Source: CAZDUS01 sp964609375 (lineage in GTDB: Bacteria; Verrucomicrobiota; Kiritimatiellia; CAIKKV01; CAITUY01). From it: a stretch of 13,892 nucleotides of DNA. Positions 8,386 through 13,892 of the stretch are shown piece by piece. The translations under genes and the position numbers were made by a program. The stretch covers positions 1 through 13,892 of the forward strand of contig CAZSSA010000066.1 in the NCBI GenBank assembly GCA_964609375.1, written 5' to 3'. Each line of letters begins with the position of its first letter. Position 1 is the first letter of the stretch. The notes below the pieces were generated by a model. The model searched no databases. It was not told the DNA's origin and worked only from the letters and a program-made list of their open reading frames with translations.

Positions 8386-10893
8386 GTGAACGAAAAATAC
8401 CCTTTTGAGAAGGTCGAACCCAAGTGGCAGAAGTACTGGGCTGATAACAAGGTTTTTAACGTGGACACCTCCCGCCACGAAAAGAAGTACTATTGCCTCA
8501 CCATGTTCCCCTATCCTTCCGGCACCATGCATGTCGGACACGGCCGCAACTACATCATCGGCGACGCCGTCACCCGCTACAAAATGGCCCGCGGCTTCCG
8601 TGTCCTCTCCCCCATGGGCTGGGACGCCTTCGGCTTGCCCGCCGAGAACGCCGCCAAACAACGCGGGGTCCACCCCAAGGAGTGGACCTACAGCAATATT
8701 GAGAAAATGAAGCTCCAACTCCAGTCCTGGGGCATCGCCTACGACTGGAACCGGGAAATCGCCACCTGCCACCCTGATTATTACCGATGGACCCAGTGGG
8801 TCTTCCTCAAACTCCACGAACGCGGCCTCGCCTACCAGAAGAACGCACCCGTCAACTGGTGCGACTACTGCACCACCCTCGCGAACGAGGAAGTCCTCGC
8901 CGACGGCACCTGTGAACGCTGCGGTCGCCCCGTCCATAAGAAGGACCTTACCCAGTGGTTCTTCAAAATCACCGAATACGCCGCCAAACTCCTCGACGAT
9001 CTGACCCTGCTCGATAAATGGCCCGAAAAGGTCCGCACCATGCAGGCGAACTGGATCGGTCGCTCCGAGGGCGCCCGCGTGGAATTCACCATCGCCGAAA
9101 CCGGGGACCCCTGCCCCGTCTTTACCACACGCCCGGACACCATCTACGGCGTCACGTTCATGGCCCTCGCCCCTGAACACCCCCTCGTGGGAAAATTGCT
9201 CAAGAATAATCCCCGCGAAAAGGAAATCCGCGCCTTCGTAGAAAAAGAAAAAATGGTATCCGCCGCCGAACGGACCGATGACAACACCGTCAAAGAAGGC
9301 GTGTTCTCCGGCTTCCATGTCAGGAACCCCTACAACGGCGACCTCGCCCCGCTGTGGATCACCAACTATGTCCTCATGGAATACGGCACCGGCGCTGTCA
9401 TGGCGGTCCCCGCCCATGACCAGCGGGACTTCGATTTTGCCCAAACCTATAAACTCCCTGTCAAGGTTGTCATCCAAAATGCGGAGGGCACCCTCAAGGC
9501 CGACGCCATGAAGGAAGCCTATGTCGGGGATGGCCCCATGGTCAATTCCGGCCCGTTCAACGGCCGCCAGAACCGCGAGGCCATGCACGACATCATCCAA
9601 TTCGCCGTGGACGGCAAATTCGGCGAATTCACCACGAACTACCGTATCCGCGACTGGCTGATCAGCCGCCAGCGTTACTGGGGGGCCCCCATCCCCATCG
9701 TCCATTGCGATGCCTGCGGCTCCGTCCCCGTCCCGGAAAAGGACCTCCCGGTTCTCCTCCCCGATGACGTCGATTTCAAATCCGAGCGCGGAAACCCCCT
9801 CTCCTTCCATGAGGAATTCATCAACACACCATGCCCGAAGTGCGGCAAACCCGCCCGCCGGGAAACCGATACCCTCGCCCAGTGGCTCTGCTCCTGCTGG
9901 TACTATCTCCGCTACGTCAACCCGCGCCTGACCACCGCCGCCTACAACAAGGCGGACGTGGATTACTGGCTGCCCGTCGATCAATACATCGGCGGCATCG
10001 AGCACGCCGTCCTGCATCTGCTCTATTCACGGTTCATCCTAAAGGTTCTGCACGACGCCGATACCTGCTCCTTCCGCGAGCCTTTCGGCGCCCTGTTCAC
10101 CCAGGGAATGATCTGCAAGCGTAGCGAGAAGGATGGCCAGCTCTATAAGATGTCGAAGTCCAAGGGCAACGTGGTCTCGCCGGACGAACTCATCCGCGAG
10201 TACGGAGCCGACACCGTCCGCCTCTACACACTCTTCATCGGCCCGCCGGAAAAGGATGCCGAATGGAACGACGCCGGCGTCGAGGGCGCCTTCCGTTTCC
10301 TGCGCCGGATATGGCGTCGCGTCTACGAAACACGCGACCTGCTGCTCGCTTCCGGAAAACTGAAGCCCGACCTCGCCAAAATGGAGACGCCCGAACGGAA
10401 TCTATACCGCAAACTCCACGAGAGCATCGCCAAGATCACCCACGACCTCGAAGGCGCGTTCCAATTCAATACCGCCATCGCCCAGATCATGGAACTCATG
10501 AACGCCTTGGACGATATCAAGGTGGATACCTCCAGCAGTGAACAATGCCGGGCCGTCTATCGCGAAGCCATCGAGACGCTGGTGATCCTGATCTCCCCGT
10601 TCGCTCCGCACGTTGCCGAGGAACTCTGGGGCGAGTTGGGGCACCCCCCCTCGGTCATCCAGGCAACCTGGCCCGAGGTCAACACCAAGGCCCTCGCCCG
10701 CGATGAGATCGAAATCGTCATCCAGCTCAACGGCAAGATCCGCGGCAGGGAAACCATTCCGACGAGCCTCGCCCCGAAAGCCGTGGAAGCCCACATCCTG
10801 GCACAAGACGCCGTCAAACAACTGTTGGCCGGACTGACGATCCGCAAGGTGGTCGTGGTGCCCGGCAAACTGGTAAACATCGTGGCCACCTGA
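8386..10893 (+). CDS. leuS: Leucyl-tRNA synthetase
   Basis: The 835-residue class Ia aminoacyl-tRNA synthetase charges tRNA-Leu. It starts at GTG 8386 (MNEKYPFEKVEPKWQ, the usual LeuRS opening). Visible in order: PYPSGTMHVGHGRNY with the HIGH-like HVGH (49-52); a Cys-rich element (NWCDYC…CERCGRPVHKKDLTQWFFKI); the CP1 editing domain with TTRPDTIYG (247-255) and GTGAVMAVPAHD (334-345), whose Asp anchors the editing pocket; a second Cys pair set (CDACG, CPKCGKP); TLAQWLCSCWYYLRY; the catalytic loop KMSKS (588-592); then the anticodon-binding helical domain and a short C-terminal domain ending GKLVNIV. Editing and catalytic motifs are complete, and the length suits bacterial LeuRS (about 800-880). 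A 44-residue membrane protein gene follows after 52 bases. Confidence 0.98.
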   Translation: MNEKYPFEKVEPKWQKYWADNKVFNVDTSRHEKKYYCLTMFPYPSGTMHVGHGRNYIIGDAVTRYKMARGFRVLSPMGWDAFGLPAENAAKQRGVHPKEWTYSNIEKMKLQLQSWGIAYDWNREIATCHPDYYRWTQWVFLKLHERGLAYQKNAPVNWCDYCTTLANEEVLADGTCERCGRPVHKKDLTQWFFKITEYAAKLLDDLTLLDKWPEKVRTMQANWIGRSEGARVEFTIAETGDPCPVFTTRPDTIYGVTFMALAPEHPLVGKLLKNNPREKEIRAFVEKEKMVSAAERTDDNTVKEGVFSGFHVRNPYNGDLAPLWITNYVLMEYGTGAVMAVPAHDQRDFDFAQTYKLPVKVVIQNAEGTLKADAMKEAYVGDGPMVNSGPFNGRQNREAMHDIIQFAVDGKFGEFTTNYRIRDWLISRQRYWGAPIPIVHCDACGSVPVPEKDLPVLLPDDVDFKSERGNPLSFHEEFINTPCPKCGKPARRETDTLAQWLCSCWYYLRYVNPRLTTAAYNKADVDYWLPVDQYIGGIEHAVLHLLYSRFILKVLHDADTCSFREPFGALFTQGMICKRSEKDGQLYKMSKSKGNVVSPDELIREYGADTVRLYTLFIGPPEKDAEWNDAGVEGAFRFLRRIWRRVYETRDLLLASGKLKPDLAKMETPERNLYRKLHESIAKITHDLEGAFQFNTAIAQIMELMNALDDIKVDTSSSEQCRAVYREAIETLVILISPFAPHVAEELWGELGHPPSVIQATWPEVNTKALARDEIEIVIQLNGKIRGRETIPTSLAPKAVEAHILAQDAVKQLLAGLTIRKVVVVPGKLVNIVAT

Positions 10894-10909
10894 GACCTAT
10901 TGTGTAGTA

Positions 10910-10926
10910 GCCGCTGTCTCAGCGGC
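10910..10926. other. Stem-loop between leuS and the 44-residue gene
   Basis: GCCGCTG (10910-10916) and CAGCGGC (10920-10926) form a perfect 7-bp GC-rich hairpin with a TCT loop. Only a weak GCGTCTTT follows, so it would be a poor intrinsic terminator; an RNA-processing hairpin or a dispersed intergenic palindrome is equally likely. Confidence 0.6.
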
Positions 10927-10945
10927 GCGTCTTTAAGGTAAATTA

Positions 10946-11080
10946 ATGAACCGCTGGAAAGAAGGCATACAGGCATTGGGGCGCTCGCTCTTCGGCTTGA
11001 CCGTAGCCGAGCGCCGCCTGTTATGCGTCATCATAGCCCTGGCCCTGTTAGGCCTGGGCGTAAAATGGTGGACCCGCTAA
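10946..11080 (+). CDS. 44-residue single-pass membrane protein, unknown
   Basis: ATG 10946 opens 44 codons ending at TAA 11078-11080. The product is a basic amphipathic N-terminus (MNRWKEGIQALGRSLFG), then LTVAERRLL, a hydrophobic helix (CVIIALALLGLG, about residues 27-38) and a basic, Trp-rich end (VKWWTR). By hydrophobicity it is a small inner-membrane protein. No enzyme family is recognised; a resemblance to the membrane-anchor start of ComEA-like proteins is vague and not claimed. The upstream AAGGTAAATTA gives a modest Shine-Dalgarno sequence. It is real rather than random in all likelihood because its last seven codons recur at 12121-12141 with a synonymous difference, which implies selection on the protein. 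It follows leuS closely and may be co-transcribed. Confidence 0.6.
   Translation: MNRWKEGIQALGRSLFGLTVAERRLLCVIIALALLGLGVKWWTR
11063..11080 (+). repeat. Left copy of an 18-bp direct repeat flanking the island
   Basis: AAATGGTGGACCCGCTAA is the 3' coding end (KWWTR-stop) of the 44-residue gene. An identical copy lies at 12124-12141. Adding the five preceding bases gives 21 of 23 matches. An exact 18-mer pair is very unlikely by chance in 14 kb. Confidence 0.9.
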
Positions 11081-11093
11081 TTCTTGAATTCCT

Positions 11094-11146
11094 CCCTCTC
11101 CCTTCCTTGTCCTCCGAAGCCTTGGCAAAGGAGGAAGGGGAGAGGG
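11094..11146. repeat. Imperfect inverted repeat at the left end of the island
   Basis: Arms CCCTCTCCCTTCC (11094-11106) and GGAAGGGGAGAGGG (11133-11146) pair with one bulged base. The inner part (CCTCC at 11111-11115 with GGAGG at 11130-11134) can pair as an alternative. It begins 13 bases inside the left 18-bp repeat. It could be a dispersed palindromic element or the end of a small mobile unit. Confidence 0.6.
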
Positions 11147-11194
11147 CCGGGGTGATGGTATCCCCATAACCATTCCGCTACTTGAAGCCACGCC

Positions 11195-11213
11195 GTAATG
11201 GTGCTACCGTTAC
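11195..11213 (+). promoter_or_regulatory. Dyad just before the nucleotidyltransferase start
   Basis: GTAATGGT (11195-11202) and ACCGTTAC (11206-11213) form an 8-bp dyad (one G-T pair) around GCT, ending three bases before the ATG at 11217, where no Shine-Dalgarno sequence is seen. A self-regulated operator or a start-occluding hairpin is possible. Confidence 0.4.
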
Positions 11214-11415
11214 CTCATGGAAAAGATTCCAAAAGCATTGGCCGACATACAATCCACTCAAGACCTGCTTGAGAAGGCCATGAAATTATCCGGACTGGTG
11301 ACAACCGTATTCAAGGAAGCCGGATGGGATCTTGTTGTCGTCGGGGGTTCTGCTGTGGAGTTCTACACCGAAGGCGCTTATATGTCCGGGGATGTCGACT
11401 TTTGTCGCCGAACAC

Positions 11416-11470
11416 TTACCCTCATTCCGGATACTGGAAGAATTCCGCCAATTCAAAAAGGAGATTTCCA
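11416..11470 (+). repeat. 55-bp exact repeat, copy before the N gap
   Basis: These 55 bases, beginning TTACCCTCATTCCGG and ending GAGATTTCCA at the first N, are identical to 11571-11625. A shared terminal 55-mer on both sides of a gap is what k=55 de Bruijn assemblies leave when adjacent contigs are scaffolded without merging, so it is probably not a biological repeat. Confidence 0.95.
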
Positions 11471-11570
11471 NNNNNNNNNNNNNNNNNNNNNNNNNNNNNN
11501 NNNNNNNNNNNNNNNNNNNNNNNNNNNNNNNNNNNNNNNNNNNNNNNNNNNNNNNNNNNNNNNNNNNNNN
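11471..11570. other. Assembly gap (100 N)
   Basis: There are exactly 100 N, the usual placeholder for a gap of unknown size. True length may be zero (contigs overlapping by 55 bp) or several hundred bases. Confidence 1.
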
Positions 11571-11625
11571 TTACCCTCATTCCGGATACTGGAAGAATTC
11601 CGCCAATTCAAAAAGGAGATTTCCA
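11571..11625 (+). repeat. 55-bp exact repeat, copy after the N gap
   Basis: This is identical to 11416-11470. Here the sequence reads in a protein-like frame (LPSFRILEEFRQFKKEIS), suggesting this is its natural context. Confidence 0.95.
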
Positions 11626-11796
11626 ATGAAATCAACTTTGGTTCTTAAGACCTCATGGACATGGGAAGAGTGGCAGCAAAGTCGCTCTCTCCGTAAAGCC
11701 ATTGCCTCACAATTTGGCCCCGCCGAAATACGACGAAAGAAAAGTTCATCTGACCGCCGTTTGCGAGCAGCCTTCTCCGGTCGCCGCACCCCGTAA
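11626..11796 (+). CDS. Small basic protein overlapping the nucleotidyltransferase 3' end, unknown
   Basis: ATG 11626 opens 56 codons to TAA 11794-11796 (MKSTLVLKTSWTWEEWQQSR…). The start is inside the last eight codons of the nucleotidyltransferase frame, with AAGGAG (11613-11618) seven bases upstream, so translation would be coupled. The N-terminal half has a Trp-rich segment and looks like a real protein; the C-terminal end is very basic (RRKKSSSDRRLRAA) and runs into a HepT-like remnant in another frame, so it may be a truncated or frameshifted gene. No family is recognised. The position right behind a nucleotidyltransferase is that of a toxin or partner protein in MNT-type pairs; this is inference only. 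Confidence 0.45.
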   Translation: MKSTLVLKTSWTWEEWQQSRSLRKAIASQFGPAEIRRKKSSSDRRLRAAFSGRRTP

Positions 11797-12104
11797 ATCA
11801 GAGGAACCGGATCATCCACGGTTACGATTCGGTTGACGATGAGATCGTTTGGGACGCAATTCAAAATCACGTCCCTCGTTTATTATCCACCCTCCCAAGT
11901 GTTCTCGGTGCCACCTTAGTCCCTTACGACTTAAATCAATCGCGTTTTGGTCATGATTTGTACGCGAAGAGATTTGAACAGAAGCACACTAAGACCACGA
12001 AGGGTAAAGGTTTTCCGCCGAAGGCGGTTAATCTAATTCCTCTTTGTGAGCTTCGTGACCTTCTGTTCAAACTCTTCATCTTGGTTCCGGCTATGCCGGG
12101 TTAG
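11793..12104 (+). pseudogene. C-terminal remnant of a HepT-like RNase toxin
   Basis: In the frame open from 11754 to TAG 12102-12104, codons from 11802 read RNRIIHGYDSVDDEIVWDAI and go on to a short hydrophobic end (LLSTLPSVLG, to about 11906). R-x4-H-x-Y (RNRIIHGY) is the active-site motif of HepT/DUF86 RNases, and the spacing to the VW(D/E)-I helix is also typical. HepT proteins are about 110-140 residues, so only the last ~35 are left, with no start codon or ribosome site. The remaining ~65 codons of open frame after 11906 are repeat-derived (the inverted repeat at 11967-12076) and not protein-like. HepT is normally the toxin partner of an MNT nucleotidyltransferase antitoxin, and a nucleotidyltransferase-fold gene lies just upstream. 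Confidence 0.6.
11967..12076. repeat. Long imperfect inverted repeat with an internal hairpin
   Basis: The left arm AAGAGATTTGAACAGAAG (11967-11984) is the reverse complement, except for one extra A, of CTTCTGTTCAAACTCTT (12060-12076). Homology of the arms continues inward with substitutions to about 12004 and 12040, in CACGAAG-like words. Between them CCGCC-GAA-GGCGG (12015-12027) is a perfect hairpin, and another, CCGGC-TAT-GCCGG, follows at 12087-12099. The structure lies just inside the right 18-bp repeat and resembles a dispersed palindromic repeat or an end of a small non-autonomous element. Confidence 0.75.
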
Positions 12105-12123
12105 GGTAGTAGCACCAAGTGTC

Positions 12124-12141
12124 AAATGGTGGACCCGCTAA
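12124..12141 (+). repeat. Right copy of the 18-bp direct repeat
   Basis: AAATGGTGGACCCGCTAA is identical to 11063-11080. It is preceded by GTGTC, against GCGTA at the left copy, so Val-Lys-Trp-Trp-Thr-Arg-stop is kept (GTC against GTA for Val). It lies 24 bases from the speA stop codon. Confidence 0.9.
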
Positions 12142-12165
12142 CGGCTGTTTATCTGCTGTCCCCCC

Positions 12166-13892
12166 TCACTGCTCGAAATACGTGTAGCCACGCATGCCGA
12201 CCTTGTAGGCTTTGAGGTACGTGCTCTTCTCTTTCGGGGTGATCTGCTTGCTCTTGGCCGCCTTATCAATCCGCGCCTTCATCTGCGACACCATGTCCTT
12301 CGGGTTGTATTCCATATACTGGAGAATCTCGTCCACCCTGTCGCCCGTCGTCTGGCGCGCCCATTCCACCCGCCCCTTGTCATCAATCCGCACATGCAAC
12401 ACGTTGGTGTTGCCAAGCAGATTATGCATGTCGCCGATCGTCTCCTGATAGGCACCCACCAGGAATATTCCCAGATAATATTCACGCCCATCCCACGCAT
12501 GGAGCGGTAAAACATGCTTCACGTCGTGCAGGTCAATGAACTTGTCCACCTTGCCGTCGGAATCACAGGTGATATCAGCCAGCACCGCATTGCGCGTCGG
12601 ACGCTGGTTGAGCCGGTGAATCGGCATGATCGGGAATAACTGGTCAATGGCCCAGAAATCGGGAATGGATTGGAACACACTGAAGTTCCCGTAATACACA
12701 TCCGCAATGACCGGCTCCAACCCCTCCAGTTCATCGGGAATATATTTGCGGCCCTTGGTCATCGTGTAAATCCTGCAAATCGTCCGCCAGAACAGCGACT
12801 CGGCCAGGGCGCGTTCGCGCAGGGAAATCGTGCCGTGCAGGAACATGGTCCGCAATTCATCACGATAGTACACCGCATCGTGATACGCCTCCTGCACATT
12901 GCGGGGCGATAGCGAATCGCACACTTCCTTCAGGTTCCCCAGCATCTCGCTGGCATTCGGCGGCAACCGGTCCGGAATCTCCAACGGCTCGAACCGCCGG
13001 ACATGCAGCACGTTGAATATCAGCACCGCATGATGCGCCACCGTCGCACGCCCCGATTCGCTGACAATCGTCGGATGCTTGACCCCGCAGGCATCCAGCG
13101 TCTTCATAATCACTTCCACCACGTCCGACGCATATTCCGGCGGCGAATAGTTCGTGCTGCATTCGAAATTGGTATGCGATCCATCGTAATCCACCGCCAG
13201 CCCGCCACCGAGATTGAGAATCCCCATGGCCGCGCCTTCACGCGCCAGCTCCACATAGAAGCGACAGGCCTCCTGCAGCGCCGTCCGCACCTTGCGGATA
13301 TCCGAGACCTGACTGCCAAGGTGGTAGTGCAGCATCTGCAGGCAATCCAACATGCCTTTCTTCCGCAACTCATCCACCAACTCAATAATCTGCGAGGCAT
13401 CCAACCCGAACTTGCTGCGATCACCACCCGACGAATCCCAGTGCCCGCCCGCCCGGCTGGACAACTTGGCCCGCACGCCGAGAATCGGCCTTATCTTCAA
13501 CTTCTTCGACCGCTCCACAATCAGATCCAGCTCGCTGGGCATCTCAATCACCAGCACCGTCCTGGAACCCATCTTCACGGCATGCAGCGCCGTATCAATG
13601 AACTCTTCATCCTTATAGCCATTGCACACCACGAACGCATCGGGATCGCGCATCATCGTCGTGGCCACCAGCAACTCCGCCTTGCTACCAGCCTCAATCC
13701 CATGATGGTACTTGCGCCCGGACTCAATAATATCCGCCACCACTTCACACTGCTGGTTGACCTTGATCGGGAACACCCCGCGGTATTCCCCCTGATACCC
13801 GGCATCCGCAATGGCTTTGCGGAAACTCTCGTTGATCTCCTCGATCCGCGACGCCAGGATATTGGAAAACCGGATCAGAACCGGCATGTTCA
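12166..13892 (-). CDS. speA: Biosynthetic arginine decarboxylase, 5' end beyond the window
   Basis: The PLP enzyme decarboxylates arginine to agmatine, the first step of the agmatine route to putrescine and spermidine. The visible 575 codons lack the start: the Met at 13887 (MPVLIRFSNI) aligns with an internal position of SpeA, the frame stays open to the window edge, and full proteins are about 630-660 residues, so roughly 60-80 residues are missing. Numbering from that Met: PLP-binding Lys42 in GVFPIKVNQ, HYHLGSQ (187-193), the phosphate-binding GGGL (227-230) followed by DYDGS, SGRATVAHHAVL, and the C-terminal ADITCDSDGKVDKFIDLHD. All are intact. It is convergent with leuS, and the accessory island lies between its stop and the 44-residue gene. 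Prokaryotic fold III family; confusion with diaminopimelate decarboxylase is excluded by the long C-terminal part. Confidence 0.96.
   Translation of the reverse strand, partial: NMPVLIRFSNILASRIEEINESFRKAIADAGYQGEYRGVFPIKVNQQCEVVADIIESGRKYHHGIEAGSKAELLVATTMMRDPDAFVVCNGYKDEEFIDTALHAVKMGSRTVLVIEMPSELDLIVERSKKLKIRPILGVRAKLSSRAGGHWDSSGGDRSKFGLDASQIIELVDELRKKGMLDCLQMLHYHLGSQVSDIRKVRTALQEACRFYVELAREGAAMGILNLGGGLAVDYDGSHTNFECSTNYSPPEYASDVVEVIMKTLDACGVKHPTIVSESGRATVAHHAVLIFNVLHVRRFEPLEIPDRLPPNASEMLGNLKEVCDSLSPRNVQEAYHDAVYYRDELRTMFLHGTISLRERALAESLFWRTICRIYTMTKGRKYIPDELEGLEPVIADVYYGNFSVFQSIPDFWAIDQLFPIMPIHRLNQRPTRNAVLADITCDSDGKVDKFIDLHDVKHVLPLHAWDGREYYLGIFLVGAYQETIGDMHNLLGNTNVLHVRIDDKGRVEWARQTTGDRVDEILQYMEYNPKDMVSQMKARIDKAAKSKQITPKEKSTYLKAYKVGMRGYTYFEQ

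Larger units (their letters stand above)
11217..11648 (+). pseudogene. Nucleotidyltransferase-fold protein (MNT/DUF6036-like), broken at the assembly gap
   Basis: The N-terminal 66 residues include VVVGGSAVEFYTEG (40-53) and GDVDF (58-62), the GG/S…DxD arrangement of the nucleotidyltransferase superfamily that includes MNT antitoxins and AbiEii-like proteins. A post-gap frame ending at TAA 11646-11648 reads LPSFRILEEFRQFKKEISNE, which looks like the C-terminal helix of the same kind of protein. Before the gap, the same 55 bases are read in another frame (LTLIPDTGRIPP), so the two halves are not simply continuous. The gap of 100 N is a placeholder. Either about 100 middle residues are missing from the assembly, or the gene really has an internal deletion and frameshift. 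Hence whether it is functional cannot be decided. It starts a short gene set with the overlapping ORF at 11626. Confidence 0.6.

Noticed and set aside
8263..10017. Long open frame of 584 codons on the minus strand inside leuS
   Set aside because: It is an antisense shadow of leuS caused by high GC at third positions. The product is Gly/Val/Asp-rich with no motif, while the plus-strand frame has all LeuRS signatures.
10910..10926. The hairpin after leuS as an intrinsic terminator
   Set aside because: The stem is good but no T-run follows, and another coding frame starts 20 bases later.
11332..11796. A continuous 154-codon frame through the N gap ending in the small basic protein
   Set aside because: It depends on 100 placeholder N and begins in the wrong frame of the nucleotidyltransferase gene. 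The last part is better explained by a start at ATG 11626.

Overview
This window looks like part of a metagenome-assembled genome: it is GC-rich and contains a 100-base N gap flanked by an exact 55-bp repeat, the signature of a de Bruijn graph contig join. Gene content and protein style suggest an anaerobic bacterium of the PVC group (Kiritimatiellota, Lentisphaerota or Verrucomicrobiota). The grounds are a GTP-type PEP carboxykinase, biosynthetic arginine decarboxylase, GDP-fucose synthesis, and C-rich intergenic spacers full of short repeats. The taxonomic placement is inference; there is no rRNA or marker alignment to confirm it.

Layout. Bases 1-800 are a small gene graveyard on the plus strand: the first ~50 codons of an MmeI/type IIG-like DNA methyltransferase run into a 5'-truncated ORF6N-domain gene. 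Bases 926-5790 are a minus-strand cluster read from right to left: a fusion of a family 2 glycosyltransferase with a 12-TM flippase, GDP-mannose 4,6-dehydratase (gmd), GDP-L-fucose synthase (fcl) and a DUF2585 membrane protein. Together they would make GDP-L-fucose from GDP-mannose and build or export a glycan. Upstream of this cluster, also on the minus strand, is pckG (5918-7723), which ends in a good intrinsic terminator only 31 bp before the glycosyltransferase start.

A divergent small gene for a secreted/membrane protein (7925-8158) follows. It is trailed by a perfect 2 x 50-bp tandem repeat and a polypyrimidine tract, then by a convincing sigma70-type promoter and leuS (8386-10893). A 44-residue single-TM protein gene lies just downstream of leuS. 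The right edge is the 3' part of speA (12166 to the window end, minus strand), convergent with leuS.

The most interesting accessory segment is 11081-12141, between the 44-residue gene and speA. It is bounded by an 18-bp exact direct repeat that is the 3' coding end of the 44-residue gene (…VKWWTR-stop), and the second copy carries a synonymous change just outside the exact match. Inside are a nucleotidyltransferase-fold gene broken by the assembly gap, an overlapping 56-codon ORF, a HepT-like RX4HxY remnant without a start, and long imperfect inverted repeats near both ends. The simplest reading is a decayed MNT/HepT-type toxin-antitoxin island that inserted at the end of the small gene. No CRISPR array, tRNA, rRNA, intact transposase or intact integrase was seen.
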